A DNA stretch of 64,000 nt from Natronorubrum thiooxidans (GCF_900156475.1 NZ_FTNR01000001.1:62001-126000), one strand, 5' to 3'. Counted from the first letter of the stretch, positions 52,527 through 61,578 are shown. Notes: generated by a model not told the origin, from the letters alone. Program-made: numbers and translations.

Positions 52527-53018
52527 CTACCGCGGGCGGTCGATACGGAACGGGCTCTCGCGCTCGGTCCAGTCCCACCCTGGAATCCGTTCCTGAAAAC
52601 CGGCCGCCAGCGCTGCCTCGCAGTCATCGATGCCGGCGTTTTCGGTTTCGTCGCCGTGGACCTGCACATCGGCGTAGTGAAAGGTCGCCTCGCCAAGCGT
52701 CCGCAGGGGCTGGGTGCCGGCGATCGTCGCCGCGAGCTCGCGGCCGAGAATCTCGTCGACAATGAAGCCGGGGTAGTCGCCCTCGACGTCGAGGTCCCGA
52801 AGAATCGCCACCATTGCGGCAACGTTGACTGCCAGATCGCCGTCGGCGAAGACGGCGTCGACTTCGTCGAGGTACTGCGCTTCGGTCACGTGGTCGACAT
52901 CCGTCTCGAAGATTTCGCCGAGCTCATCGCGGACGCGATTGATTACCGGGACGACGGTCTCAGCCCGGTCTCTAACCCAGTCTCGCTCCGCCACGACGCG
53001 TTCCGGTGTCAGCTCCAT
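52527..53018 (-). CDS. Conserved haloarchaeal protein, function unknown
   Basis: A 163-residue soluble acidic protein, mostly helical. The segments ERDWVRDRAETVVPVINRVRDELGE, NVAAMVAILRDLDVEGDYPGF and PLRTLGEATFHYADVQVHGDE appear conserved-looking, but I recognise no family. The gene is convergent with the Tat-lipoprotein gene. A minus-strand TATA-like ttttatac lies about 48 bases before the start. Confidence 0.7.
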   Translation of the reverse strand: MELTPERVVAERDWVRDRAETVVPVINRVRDELGEIFETDVDHVTEAQYLDEVDAVFADGDLAVNVAAMVAILRDLDVEGDYPGFIVDEILGRELAATIAGTQPLRTLGEATFHYADVQVHGDETENAGIDDCEAALAAGFQERIPGWDWTERESPFRIDRPR

Positions 53019-53358
53019 ATACCCCCTGTTCGTGACGGATCATCCTGATGTTTGCGAAGGCTTTTATACTACGCAAAGAGTAGCGTCGAATAAGCGGGTT
53101 CTCCCTGGAATCTTCCCGCACGAACCAGGATAACCGACCTGGGAGCGTGTTCGTCACAGCACGGAATACCACGATGATCCGGGATACTGGACGGTTATGA
53201 TCACCGTTGTCTCACGATGACAGTGTCGATCAACGATCTCGATACCAGTTCGTAGCGACCGTCTCCGGGCTCTTCTCGAGTCCCAGTTCCCGATCGTTCC
53301 ACTCGACTGAACATCTGCTCCTTGTCGGCGAGTTCACGCAAGCCACAATCGGCGACCT
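53019..53358. other. 340-base spacer upstream of aCPSF1
   Basis: It contains a symmetrical AT element ttttatac (53061-53069) that could serve both directions. If used on the plus strand, it would give the aCPSF1 mRNA a leader of about 270 bases. No other gene is convincing. Confidence 0.45.
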
Positions 53359-55296
53359 ATGAGTACTGTAGAGCAGCAACTCGACGATCTGGAAGCAGAG
53401 ATCACGAGCGAGTTACCGAGCGATATCTCGGTCTCCTCAGTGAAATATGAAGGCCCGGAATTGGTGGTCTATACGCGCGATCCGAAGAAGTTCGCCCAAC
53501 AGGGCGATCTTGTTCGGAAACTCGCGAGCAAGCTCCGCAAGCGGATCACCATCCGTCCCGACCCGAGCGTTCTCTCACGACCCGACGAAGCTCGCGCGGA
53601 GATCATGGATGTCGTCCCCGAAGAGGCGGGCATCACGGACCTGGATTTCCACGCCGACACCGGCGAGGTCGTCATCGAGGCCGAAAAGCCCGGGATGGTC
53701 ATCGGCCGTCACGGGTCGACGCTCCGTGATATTACGAAAAACGTCGGCTGGACGCCCGAAGTCGTCCGGACACCGCCGATCGAGTCCTCAACGGTCTCGA
53801 ACGTCCGCAGTTACCTCAAACAGGAACGCGACGAACGCCGGGATATCTTGGAGAAGGTCGGCCGGCAGATCCACCGCGAGGAGATGTCCGACGACGAGTA
53901 CGTCCGCATCACGACGCTCGGCTGTTGTCGCGAGGTCGGCCGTGCGTCATTTATCCTTTCGACGCCCGAAACACGGATTCTCGTCGACTGCGGTGACAAG
54001 CCCGGTGCAGAGGGCGAAGTGCCGTACCTCCACGCCCCCGAGGCGCTCGGTGCGGGTCCCCAGACCATCGACGCGGTCGTGCTCACTCACGCCCACCTCG
54101 ACCACTCCGCGCTCATCCCACTGCTGTTCAAGTACGGGTACGACGGGCCGATCTACTGTACCGAACCCACGCGCGATATGATGGGACTGTTGACCCTCGA
54201 CTACTTGGACGTCGCAGCCAAGGAAGGTCGCACGCCACCGTACGAGAGCGAACAGGTCCGCGAAGCGATCAAACACTGCATCCCGCTCGAGTACGGCGAC
54301 GTCACCGACATCGCCCCCGACGTCAAACTCACGTTCCACAACGCGGGCCACATTCTCGGTTCGGCCGTCTCACACTTCCACATCGGTGACGGCCTCTACA
54401 ACGTCGCCTTTTCCGGTGACATTCACTACGACGACACGCGCCTGTTCAACGGTGCCGTCAACGACTTCCCGCGCGTCGAAACGCTGGTCCTCGAGTCGAC
54501 CTACGGCGGTCGCAACGACTACCAGACCGACCAGCAGGATTCCGAGGAGAAACTCAAGGAAGTCATCAACGAAACCTACGACCGGGGCGGCAAGGTTGTC
54601 ATCCCCGCCTTCGCGGTGGGTCGCTCCCAGGAGATCATGCTCGTCATCGAGGAGGCGATGCGCAACGGCGACATTCCCGAGATGCCGGTCCATCTCGACG
54701 GGATGATCTGGGAGGCGACGGCGATCCACACGACCTATCCCGAGTACCTGCGCGACGACCTCCGCGATCGGATCTTCCACGACGATGAGAACCCCTTCCT
54801 CGCCGAGGAGTTCAACCACATCGACGCCGGCGAGGAGGAACGCCAGGACGTCGCCGACGGCGATCCCTGTATCATCCTCTCGACCTCGGGGATGGTCACC
54901 GGCGGCCCGATCATGTCCTGGCTCGGTCACCTCGGTCCCGATCCGGACTCGACGCTCGTCTTCGTCGGCTACCAGGCCCAGGGAACCCTCGGCCGCCGCA
55001 TCCAGAACGGCTGGGACGAGATCCCGACCAGCGAGGTCGGTGCGATGGGTAACAACGGCGGCGGCCGTGGCACCCTCTCGCTGAACATGAACGTCGAAAC
55101 CGTCGATGGCTTCTCCGGCCACGCCGACCGCGCCGGCCTCGAGAACTTCGTCAAAACGATGAATCCACGCCCCGAGAAGGTCCTCTGTGTCCACGGCGAC
55201 GAACGCTCGACACAGGATCTCTCCTCGGCGCTGTATCACGACTACAACATCCGGACGTTCGCGCCGAAGAACTTGGAGACGTTCCGGTTCCTCTGA
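53359..55296 (+). CDS. fttA: aCPSF1 / FttA ribonuclease
   Basis: A 645-residue archaeal cleavage and polyadenylation factor homologue of the metallo-beta-lactamase/beta-CASP family. An N-terminal pair of KH-like domains (~1-160, with GMVIGRHGSTLRDI) precedes the MBL motif LTHAHLDHSALIP (near residue 242), followed by the beta-CASP domain and a C-terminal GFSGHADRAGLENF with the last metal residues. The protein acts in transcription termination by cleaving the 3' end of nascent RNA. Start and length match the family. It is convergent with bluB, 12 bases apart. Confidence 0.96.
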   Translation: MSTVEQQLDDLEAEITSELPSDISVSSVKYEGPELVVYTRDPKKFAQQGDLVRKLASKLRKRITIRPDPSVLSRPDEARAEIMDVVPEEAGITDLDFHADTGEVVIEAEKPGMVIGRHGSTLRDITKNVGWTPEVVRTPPIESSTVSNVRSYLKQERDERRDILEKVGRQIHREEMSDDEYVRITTLGCCREVGRASFILSTPETRILVDCGDKPGAEGEVPYLHAPEALGAGPQTIDAVVLTHAHLDHSALIPLLFKYGYDGPIYCTEPTRDMMGLLTLDYLDVAAKEGRTPPYESEQVREAIKHCIPLEYGDVTDIAPDVKLTFHNAGHILGSAVSHFHIGDGLYNVAFSGDIHYDDTRLFNGAVNDFPRVETLVLESTYGGRNDYQTDQQDSEEKLKEVINETYDRGGKVVIPAFAVGRSQEIMLVIEEAMRNGDIPEMPVHLDGMIWEATAIHTTYPEYLRDDLRDRIFHDDENPFLAEEFNHIDAGEEERQDVADGDPCIILSTSGMVTGGPIMSWLGHLGPDPDSTLVFVGYQAQGTLGRRIQNGWDEIPTSEVGAMGNNGGGRGTLSLNMNVETVDGFSGHADRAGLENFVKTMNPRPEKVLCVHGDERSTQDLSSALYHDYNIRTFAPKNLETFRFL

Positions 55297-55308
55297 CGAC
55301 GCGACCGG

Positions 55309-55977
55309 TCACTCGGTTTCGGCTGCCGCCGTCGACTCCCAGCGGCCCTCGTGGACGAGCGCGTCGATGTCCATGCGCTCGCGCCACCCTTTCTGCTGGA
55401 GGACAGGCTCGTCGGGGAAGCCGTCTTCGGGGTACCCCAGACAGAGGTACGCGATCGGTTTGACGTGGGGCGGAATGTCGAGTACCTCCTGGACCTCGTA
55501 GGGGTAGAGCACGCTCACCCAGCCGACACCGACGCCTTCCGCGCGAGCGGCCAGCCAGAGGTTCTGGACTGCTAGACACGTCGAGTAGACGTCGGTGCGC
55601 TTCATCGAACTCCGGCCGAGAACGTGGGGTGCACCCCGCGTCGGATCACAGGTCACGCAGATGTTGACCGGCGACTCACGGATCCCCTCGAGTTTCAACG
55701 CGGCGTACTCCGATCGCGTCGGCTCCTCATAGCCCTCTCGAGCGGCCGCGATGGCGCGGTCGGCAATCTCGGCGATCTCGGTTTTCGTCTCGTCGTTCCG
55801 AATGACGATCAGGTCCCAGGGCTGTGAGAAGCCGACGCTTGGGGCGTGGTGGGCCGCCTGAATGAGGCGCTCGAGGATATCCTCGGGGAGCGCCTCGTCT
55901 CGAAACCGGCGGATATCCCGACGTGCGTAGATGGTCTTGTAGACTGCGTCTCGCTCGTCGTCGGTGAATGAAACCAT
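55309..55977 (-). CDS. bluB: BluB-like 5,6-dimethylbenzimidazole synthase
   Basis: A 222-residue nitroreductase-fold flavoprotein. It matches BluB through RDIRRFRDEALPED, AAHHAPSVGFSQPWDLIVI (near residue 40) and EGVGVGWVSVLYPYEVQ. The enzyme breaks FMN to form the lower ligand of vitamin B12. Start at 55977 is the family's short N-terminus (MVSFTDDERDAVY), well below the end of the open frame. The presence of a B12-dependent mutase S subunit elsewhere fits cobalamin use in this organism. Confidence 0.9.
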   Translation of the reverse strand: MVSFTDDERDAVYKTIYARRDIRRFRDEALPEDILERLIQAAHHAPSVGFSQPWDLIVIRNDETKTEIAEIADRAIAAAREGYEEPTRSEYAALKLEGIRESPVNICVTCDPTRGAPHVLGRSSMKRTDVYSTCLAVQNLWLAARAEGVGVGWVSVLYPYEVQEVLDIPPHVKPIAYLCLGYPEDGFPDEPVLQQKGWRERMDIDALVHEGRWESTAAAETE

Positions 55978-56060
55978 TGTTTCAGCCGATAAAGCAGAGT
56001 TGCATAAAGACAGTGATCGGGTGCGGACAGCGACGGATGGCCCCGGACGCGGGAACGCGT

Positions 56061-56873
56061 TCAGTTCTCTGTCTCGGACGGATCGACGACCTTGTCCGTC
56101 TCGGGGTAGACGCCGACCTGCTCGCAGATGTCGCCCATCGGACAGGCGTCGGGATCCTCGAGACAGGCGGGTTTGCGGGCCGTACAGTACTCGCGGCCGA
56201 ACTGAATCGACGCCGTGTGGCCGAAGCCGCATTTGGCCGCGGGCACGTCTCGCTCGAGTGTCTCGCGGACTGTCTCGTGGTCAGCGTCGGGTGGGGCGAT
56301 ACCCATGCGCCGATAGATGCGGTGGACGTGCGTATCGACGGGAAACACACCCGTCCGGCCACCCGAGAACAGCAACACACAGTCGGCCGTCTTGGGACCG
56401 ACGCCGCGAACGTCGAGGAGGGTCTCACGAACCGTCGACGGCTCCTCGTCTTTGACGTAGCGATCGAACGCGGCGGCGGAGCCGAATTCCTCGAGGACCC
56501 ACGCGGCCGTGTCGATGATCGTCTCGGACTTCTGGTTGTACAAGCCGGCACCACTGATCGTTTCGGCGAGCGTCGACTGCTCGGCGCTTGCAAGCGATTC
56601 GGCGAGGTCGATGTCGTCGTCCCCGTATGTGCTCATCAGTTCGTCGTGAGCCGGCTGGCTCGCCTTGTCGCTCGTGTTCTGACTCAGGATCGTCCGGACG
56701 AGACAGACGAAGGCATCCTGGCTGCCGCCGGTCTGGTCCCAGAATATCGACTCATCGTCGTCGATCGTGACGGCGTTCTGTCCGCCGTCGATGTTGTGTT
56801 CGGGAAAGCCACGATCGCCGTAGCGATAGGCGAGGCGATTCACGACGGTTTCTGCGCGAGAGTCTGTGGCCAT
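56061..56873 (-). CDS. nth: Endonuclease III / HhH-GPD DNA glycosylase
   Basis: A 270-residue glycosylase/AP lyase. It has the helix-hairpin-helix LLDVRGVGPKTADCVL with the catalytic Lys, the VDTHVHRI with the catalytic Asp, and a C-terminal cluster of four Cys (CTARKPAC ... CPMGDIC). The spacing is C-x6-C-x6-C-x5-C rather than the usual 6-2-5. An N-terminal stretch (DGGQNAVTIDDDESIFWDQ) is not in bacterial Nth. The ATG at 56873 is chosen; the frame continues to 57668 over the DUF2270 gene of the other strand. Confidence 0.9.
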   Translation of the reverse strand: MATDSRAETVVNRLAYRYGDRGFPEHNIDGGQNAVTIDDDESIFWDQTGGSQDAFVCLVRTILSQNTSDKASQPAHDELMSTYGDDDIDLAESLASAEQSTLAETISGAGLYNQKSETIIDTAAWVLEEFGSAAAFDRYVKDEEPSTVRETLLDVRGVGPKTADCVLLFSGGRTGVFPVDTHVHRIYRRMGIAPPDADHETVRETLERDVPAAKCGFGHTASIQFGREYCTARKPACLEDPDACPMGDICEQVGVYPETDKVVDPSETEN

Positions 56874-56969
56874 CAGTTGGAGGTCGTAGAGCAGTCGAAC
56901 TAACGGTTGTGATCGACTGGCCGACTGGATCACCACGTTCTTTCGCTCTCGAGTCACACGTAAGAGACG

Positions 56970-57674
56970 ATGGCGAAGCGATCTACGAAAGACGTCGATC
57001 CAACCGACGCCGAACACCGCGAGGTCGGTGCGGGCCTGCTCGAGGAACAGATGGGGCCGAGTTCGTCGCTGGCACACCTCTATCGCGGCGAAGTCCACCG
57101 GATGCAGGTCTGGCGAGAACGCCTCGATCAGACGACGAACTGGGCGGTAATCGTCATGAGTGCAATTCTCACGTGGGCGTTCTCGAGTCAGAACAACCCC
57201 CACTACATCATCTTGCTGGGCACGACGGCACTCGTCGCGTTTCTGTTCATTGAGGCCCACCGCTATCGTGGCTACGACATCTGGCGGGGGCGAGTCCGTA
57301 TGTTCCAGCGAAACGTCTTCGCGTACGGTCTCGACGCCTCCGGCGGGCTCGAGGACCCGGACTGGCGTCGCAAGCTCGGCCAGGATTATCGGAGACCGGT
57401 CATCAAAATCTCCCTCGAGGAATCGATCGCCCACCGACTGCGACGGATCTACCTGTTTCTGTTCTCGGTCATGCTCGGGGCCTGGAGCATCCACGTCGTT
57501 ACGTTTGCGTCCCGTCCGTGGCCAGACAGTGCAGCGATTGGCCCGATTTCGGGGCTCCTGGTGACTGGCATCGTCGTCGCACTCTACCTCGTCGCCGTCG
57601 GGATTGCGTTCCGACCCCGCACGTGGCAGGCAGAAGATGAACTCCACGAACAGGCCGTCGGCAGTCATCGGTGA
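56970..57674 (+). CDS. DUF2270-family membrane protein
   Basis: A 234-residue protein. The conserved YRGEVHRMQVWRERLDQTTNWAV (in pieces, residues 39-61) precedes a pair of helices, and two further helices lie near 155-175 and 195-218. The family is widespread in Archaea and Bacteria and has no known function. It diverges from nth and converges on the DUF371 gene 36 bases away. Confidence 0.85.
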   Translation: MAKRSTKDVDPTDAEHREVGAGLLEEQMGPSSSLAHLYRGEVHRMQVWRERLDQTTNWAVIVMSAILTWAFSSQNNPHYIILLGTTALVAFLFIEAHRYRGYDIWRGRVRMFQRNVFAYGLDASGGLEDPDWRRKLGQDYRRPVIKISLEESIAHRLRRIYLFLFSVMLGAWSIHVVTFASRPWPDSAAIGPISGLLVTGIVVALYLVAVGIAFRPRTWQAEDELHEQAVGSHR

Positions 57675-57710
57675 CGACCGTGGTAGAGGAACGACCGGCT
57701 GATAGCCTGC

Positions 57711-58124
57711 TCACTCCACGGTGATCGCCACCGTCGCCTCGGCCCCGCCGGCTAAGGCGGCGACGAGGTCGCGGTCGAACCCCTCGGCCGCAAACGGGGC
57801 GTCGTTCATGATCGTCCGATCGTCGACGTACTCGCTCGTCCGCCCGACGAGACTGCGCTCGTTGGTCAACTCGAGGTCGGGATCGCCCCGCCCAGATACC
57901 GAGTCCGCGTAGCCGCCGGCCTCGATCGTGACCGTGATCGTCGCCTCGGCGTTTTGGCAGGCTTCAATAAACTCGGGATCGAAGTCGGCGGGTGCACGAT
58001 CGGCGTCGATGGCAAGGATGCAGTCTCCAGCGGGGGTGAGAAAGTCGTCAGTGGTGACCTCGAACGTACTCGGATGGTCGGCGGAGACGTGCTCGTGGCC
58101 GCGAGCATGGATGATCTCGTCCAT
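57711..58124 (-). CDS. DUF371-family protein
   Basis: A 137-residue archaeal protein. The start IIHARGHEHVSADHPSTFEVTTDDFLTPAGDCILAI (in pieces) and the later ATITVTIEAGGYADSV match the DUF371 fold of small beta-sheet archaeal proteins. Function is unknown, and no catalytic motif is evident. The ATG at 58124 begins the conserved start. It follows the phosphodiesterase-like gene on the same strand. Confidence 0.85.
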   Translation of the reverse strand: MDEIIHARGHEHVSADHPSTFEVTTDDFLTPAGDCILAIDADRAPADFDPEFIEACQNAEATITVTIEAGGYADSVSGRGDPDLELTNERSLVGRTSEYVDDRTIMNDAPFAAEGFDRDLVAALAGGAEATVAITVE

Positions 58125-58270
58125 GTCCAGCGGTTCGGTGCCGGGCAGAAAACGGTCTCGAAGTCCGTCGCCGGTATCCTGCGCAGGGTGTGTCGAGACG
58201 TGTCGAGTTACCCGCTGGAGAGAGCCCCTGTCGGCGAGAGAACAGCCGTAGTGTGCCTGGGACAGCGCGA

Positions 58271-59614
58271 TCAGACGAGACTCGCACCGTCGAAATCGCC
58301 GCGGCTGTACTCGATGTCCATCAGGTCGAGGATGGTCGGCGTGATGTCGAACAGGTCGGCATCATCGATCGTCGCATCGGCGTGATCGATGTACAGCGAG
58401 GTGTTATCGAAGCTGTGCATCCCGTTTCGGGGGCCGGTGGTGAAGATTTCGGAGTCGGCTTTGAACCCGGACTTGAGGTCGAAGCCCTTGTTCGGAATCG
58501 CGACCAGATCCGGCGCGATGTCGTCGTGATCGCCGCGGAACGCCGCTTCCTTCTCGACGACGCGCTCGACGACCGGGTTGCCGTCCGGCCCTTCGAGCGC
58601 CTCGAGGTCGGCTTTGAGCTGATCGCGAACCTCGTCGTACTCCTCCTCGGGGACCGAGCCGCGCGGTTCGCGACCCTCGAGGTTGATGTAGAACCGACCG
58701 GGGATGAACGAGTAGGCTTTGGTGTCGTCGGTGATGTCACCCAGTTCTTCGGGTTCGTCGGTCGCAAACGAGAGCCAGCCTTCCTCCTGAAGCCACTCGT
58801 TGAAGTGAACCTCGTAATCGAGGCTGGTAAAGCCGTGGTCGGAGGCGACGATCATCGTGACGTCGTCCGGCAGCGCCTCGCGCAGGTGACCAATGTAGTC
58901 GTCGATCTTCTGGTAGAACTCGATGAACTCGTCTTTGTACTCGCCGTCGCGTTCGTAGTCTTTGAACAGGAAGTGGTTGACCCGGTCGGTCGTCATGAAG
59001 ACGCCGAAAAAGAGGTCCCAGTCGTCTTCCTCGATGTAGTGTTTGAACGCCTCGAAGCGAGCGTCGACGGTCGCGTGTGCGTCCTCGATGAACTCGGCTT
59101 TGTCGTCCTGGTGGCCGAGTTTCGGATTGACGTCGATCCGGTAGTCCAGCGTCTCGAGGTAGTCACGGACGTCATCCGGGTAGGCCGCCTTATCGAGACC
59201 AGGAGAGAGAAAGCCCGAAACCATCCGCTGGACGTTTCGTTGTGGGGGAAAGGTGACGGGGACGTTCATTACGGTCGCCTTTCGGCCGTCTTCCTGGACG
59301 CGGTCCCAGACGCGGTCGGCCTGGACCTCACGTCCCATCGGGACGTAGGTGTCGTAGGTCCCAACCTCGCGATCCTGAAAGCCGTAGACGCCCGTCTCGC
59401 CGGGATTCATCCCGGTGGTCAGCGATGGCCAGCAGGCGCTCGATTCGGGTGGAACGATGCTCGAGATCTCGCTTGCGGTCCCGTCATCGGCGAGTGCAGC
59501 GAAGTTCGGAAACAGTTCTTCGTTCTCCGAGAGGAGACTGTACGGCACGCCGTCGACCCCGATAAATGCGACTCTGGGGGCTCCGTCACCCCGCAATCGA
59601 TCGAACAGACCCAT
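58271..59614 (-). CDS. Alkaline-phosphatase-superfamily phosphodiesterase-like protein
   Basis: A 447-residue member of the type I phosphodiesterase/nucleotide pyrophosphatase group. Metal and catalytic residues are visible in VAFIGVDGVPYSLL (near residue 16), PPESSACWPSLTTGMNPGE (the nucleophile is probably the Thr or Ser here), VFMTTDRVNHF and ASDHGFTSL. No signal peptide is visible, so it may act in the cytosol. Substrate unknown. The ATG at 59614 is preferred to 59641. Confidence 0.85.
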   Translation of the reverse strand: MGLFDRLRGDGAPRVAFIGVDGVPYSLLSENEELFPNFAALADDGTASEISSIVPPESSACWPSLTTGMNPGETGVYGFQDREVGTYDTYVPMGREVQADRVWDRVQEDGRKATVMNVPVTFPPQRNVQRMVSGFLSPGLDKAAYPDDVRDYLETLDYRIDVNPKLGHQDDKAEFIEDAHATVDARFEAFKHYIEEDDWDLFFGVFMTTDRVNHFLFKDYERDGEYKDEFIEFYQKIDDYIGHLREALPDDVTMIVASDHGFTSLDYEVHFNEWLQEEGWLSFATDEPEELGDITDDTKAYSFIPGRFYINLEGREPRGSVPEEEYDEVRDQLKADLEALEGPDGNPVVERVVEKEAAFRGDHDDIAPDLVAIPNKGFDLKSGFKADSEIFTTGPRNGMHSFDNTSLYIDHADATIDDADLFDITPTILDLMDIEYSRGDFDGASLV

Positions 59615-59806
59615 GACCGGACGTAGTTCGACCGCATACAAGAAGGTTCGTTTCGAGACATTCTATTGAGAACATCTACAACGGGGCCACGACCACGATG
59701 ACGATCCAACGGCATCGACACACCGGGGTGACGTGACTCGGAGTGACTGTCGGCGGAGCAGCCTCAACCCAGACGACAGCGATATCTGCCGCCTTTCAGT
59801 AAGGGA

Positions 59807-59935
59807 TTACTCGTCGCGTTCGTCGTCCTCGGTGGCGTCGAAGTTCGCGGGGACGACCGTCAGGTGAGCCATACCGACACCGGCGTCGGTGTCGTCTGCT
59901 CGAGGCGTCTGTGGGGACCGGTTGCTTGCTGCCAT
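59807..59935 (-). CDS. Possible small acidic protein with a conserved-looking core
   Basis: A 42-residue frame from ATG 59935 to a TAA at 59807-59809, MAASNRSPQTPRADDTDAGV then GMAHLTVVPANFDATEDDERDE. The core is GMAHLTVVPANF between hydrophilic flanks. A strong box A (TTTTATTT on this strand, 59962-59969) lies about 31 bases before the start, as for a leaderless gene. I do not recognise a family. It diverges from the rosR-like gene. Confidence 0.55.
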   Translation of the reverse strand: MAASNRSPQTPRADDTDAGVGMAHLTVVPANFDATEDDERDE

Positions 59936-60338
59936 AACAAATCAGTGTAGCACACCAACCCAAATAAAATTACTCATGCTCATAATGCATGAACCAAACG
60001 TGTACAAATAACTCTCGTGAATCAGGCGGTGACAGCGCCGGCAACGTTGTTTTCTTCGCCTTTGGGACACTCGATAACGGCGTGGATTTCTTTCGGTGGG
60101 TTTGGTCCGGGCTCGAGGGCTTCCCAACGGTTGACCAGACATGTGCGGTCCACGATCGATCAAAACGTACGTTCCGAATCGTGTATTATCTTCGGGATGA
60201 CGGTCAGCAGAGGGCCCCGAACCGGTGACAGTATCCACTCCTATCCGGCGGTATAGCGACTGATCGGGCAAAAGCCAATCAACGTACATGAACGAATAGT
60301 TGGCAAGTCTTAAATAGTCTGATGACATTTACAAAAGT
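59936..60338. other. 403-base divergent spacer before rosR-like gene
   Basis: It contains box A elements for the small protein (59962-59969, minus) and for the PadR regulator (cttaaata near 60309-60316, plus, about 27 bases before its start). A perfect 10-bp palindrome AACGTACGTT lies at 60164-60173. Short frames here do not look coding. Confidence 0.55.
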
Positions 60339-60698
60339 ATGTCAGAGGCACAATCAATCAGCGGCGAACAGAGTATTGTACGCGAACTTACCGCGTTCCA
60401 GAACAACATCCTCGTCATCCTCGCCAAGGAGCCGATGTACGGGCTGGCGATCAAACGTGAACTCGAGGACTACTACGGGACGGAAGTTAATCACGGGCGG
60501 CTCTACCCTAACCTCGACGAACTCGTCGATCTCGGACTGGTCGAAAAAAGCGAACTCGACAAGCGAACGAACCAGTACTCGCTGACCGACGACGGCTACG
60601 ACGCCGTCCTCGACGGCATCGAATGGACGCTCTCGAAGGTCGTCACGGGCGACGACCGCGCCGACGAGATCAACGAGATCGTCGAGAACAGCTACTGA
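60339..60698 (+). CDS. rosR: PadR-family winged-helix regulator (RosR-like)
   Basis: A 119-residue winged-helix protein with an N-terminal disordered SEAQSISGEQS, the HTH around NILVILAKEPMYGLAIKREL and the wing NHGRLYPNLDELVDLGL, ending in a helix for dimerisation. RosR of Halobacterium salinarum is a PadR-type regulator of the oxidative response, and the order rosR, rnhA-linked gene, rnhA, tfb around it matches what I recall of that genome (VNG0254-VNG0258). The ATG at 60339 fits a leaderless promoter. Confidence 0.85.
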   Translation: MSEAQSISGEQSIVRELTAFQNNILVILAKEPMYGLAIKRELEDYYGTEVNHGRLYPNLDELVDLGLVEKSELDKRTNQYSLTDDGYDAVLDGIEWTLSKVVTGDDRADEINEIVENSY

Positions 60699-60758
60699 AC
60701 GCGACTCCGAACTCCACCAGAACGGTTTTTTGTGGATGAACGCACGCGTCGAGACACA

Positions 60759-61406
60759 TCACCGGACGTGTGTGTCAGGCATCGATTCGCCGGCAACGTC
60801 GTAGACGAGTCTGATCGAGTCCTCGATCACGGCTCGTTGCTCGGCTGATGGCCAACTGTTGCGCACGAAATACTCCGTCTGAAACTCCGATAGCTCTGCC
60901 TCTGTGAGGTCTTCGATCCGTTTCGCGTAGTGGTTACCGACGAAATCGGCGAGCGCTGTGGCGTTGTCGCCGTGAACGTCGCCGTGGGCCGTCCGCACGG
61001 CTGCTGCGAGTTCGCGGTTGTGGGCGTCGACGACATCCCAATCGTCGGGATCACCCGTGCCCTCGAGCGGAATTTCGACTGCCCGCGAGATATCGTCGAT
61101 GCGATCAGTCCTGATGACGCCCTCGGCTTCGTCGTGCCACTCTGCGGGGTGGAGGACGAGGGTGTCGTCACCGTCGTCGTCGCGAACACGGGCGGTGAAC
61201 TCGTGGGCCTCGAGGAGTTCTTCCCGTCGTTGTGCGTGGGCCTGGGCCTCGTTGTCGTCGGGTGTCGTCCGCGCGAGTCGAGTGAGTCGTTCGGCGTCGT
61301 CGACGACGTCGACGGGGAGTTCCTCGCTCGCGGAGTCGTCCGTGTTGTCCGCGGCGCTGTCAACGCTGTCGGCTGCCCCGGCAGGCGATTCGTTCGAATC
61401 GGTCAT
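60759..61406 (-). CDS. rnhA-linked conserved protein
   Basis: A 215-residue soluble acidic protein. The first 50 residues are low-complexity (Ser/Asp/Asn/Glu), followed by a helical region (ERLTRLARTTPDDNEAQAHAQRREELLE) and ASP/Glu-rich alpha/beta segments to the C-terminus. In haloarchaea genes at this position are sometimes annotated as 'RnhA operon protein'. Function unknown. Palindromic element copy C lies between it and rnhA. Confidence 0.75.
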   Translation of the reverse strand: MTDSNESPAGAADSVDSAADNTDDSASEELPVDVVDDAERLTRLARTTPDDNEAQAHAQRREELLEAHEFTARVRDDDGDDTLVLHPAEWHDEAEGVIRTDRIDDISRAVEIPLEGTGDPDDWDVVDAHNRELAAAVRTAHGDVHGDNATALADFVGNHYAKRIEDLTEAELSEFQTEYFVRNSWPSAEQRAVIEDSIRLVYDVAGESMPDTHVR

Positions 61407-61497
61407 ACCGATCCGTACGCACTCGAGGGTTTTTCCCTTGCTGGTCTCGGCGCTGTCTCGCACTAACGTCGGTGATCGGGAGAGGGGACCCCACCTC

Positions 61498-61578
61498 ATA
61501 CGGTCTGCTGTAACGAGTTACCGCCGATCACCGACCCGTCTCTGGTGATCGGCGGTAATTGACGACAGCAGTCCGTAT
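61498..61578. repeat. Dispersed palindromic element, copy C
   Basis: An 81-bp near-palindrome. The core stem is TTACCGCCGATCACC / GGTGATCGGCGGTAA, the loop starts GACCCG, and ends are ATACGG and CCGTAT with ACTGCTGT-type outer arms. The last T is the first base of the rnhA stop codon read on the minus strand. It lies between rnhA and the rnhA-linked gene. Confidence 0.95.

Noticed and set aside
56874-57668. N-terminal extension of nth across the DUF2270 gene
   Set aside because: The extension has no Nth features and lies opposite a real gene; the family starts at the ATG at 56873.
60017-60256. Two overlapping plus-strand frames before rosR
   Set aside because: No TATA is placed properly and the residues show no fold; treated as non-coding spacer.
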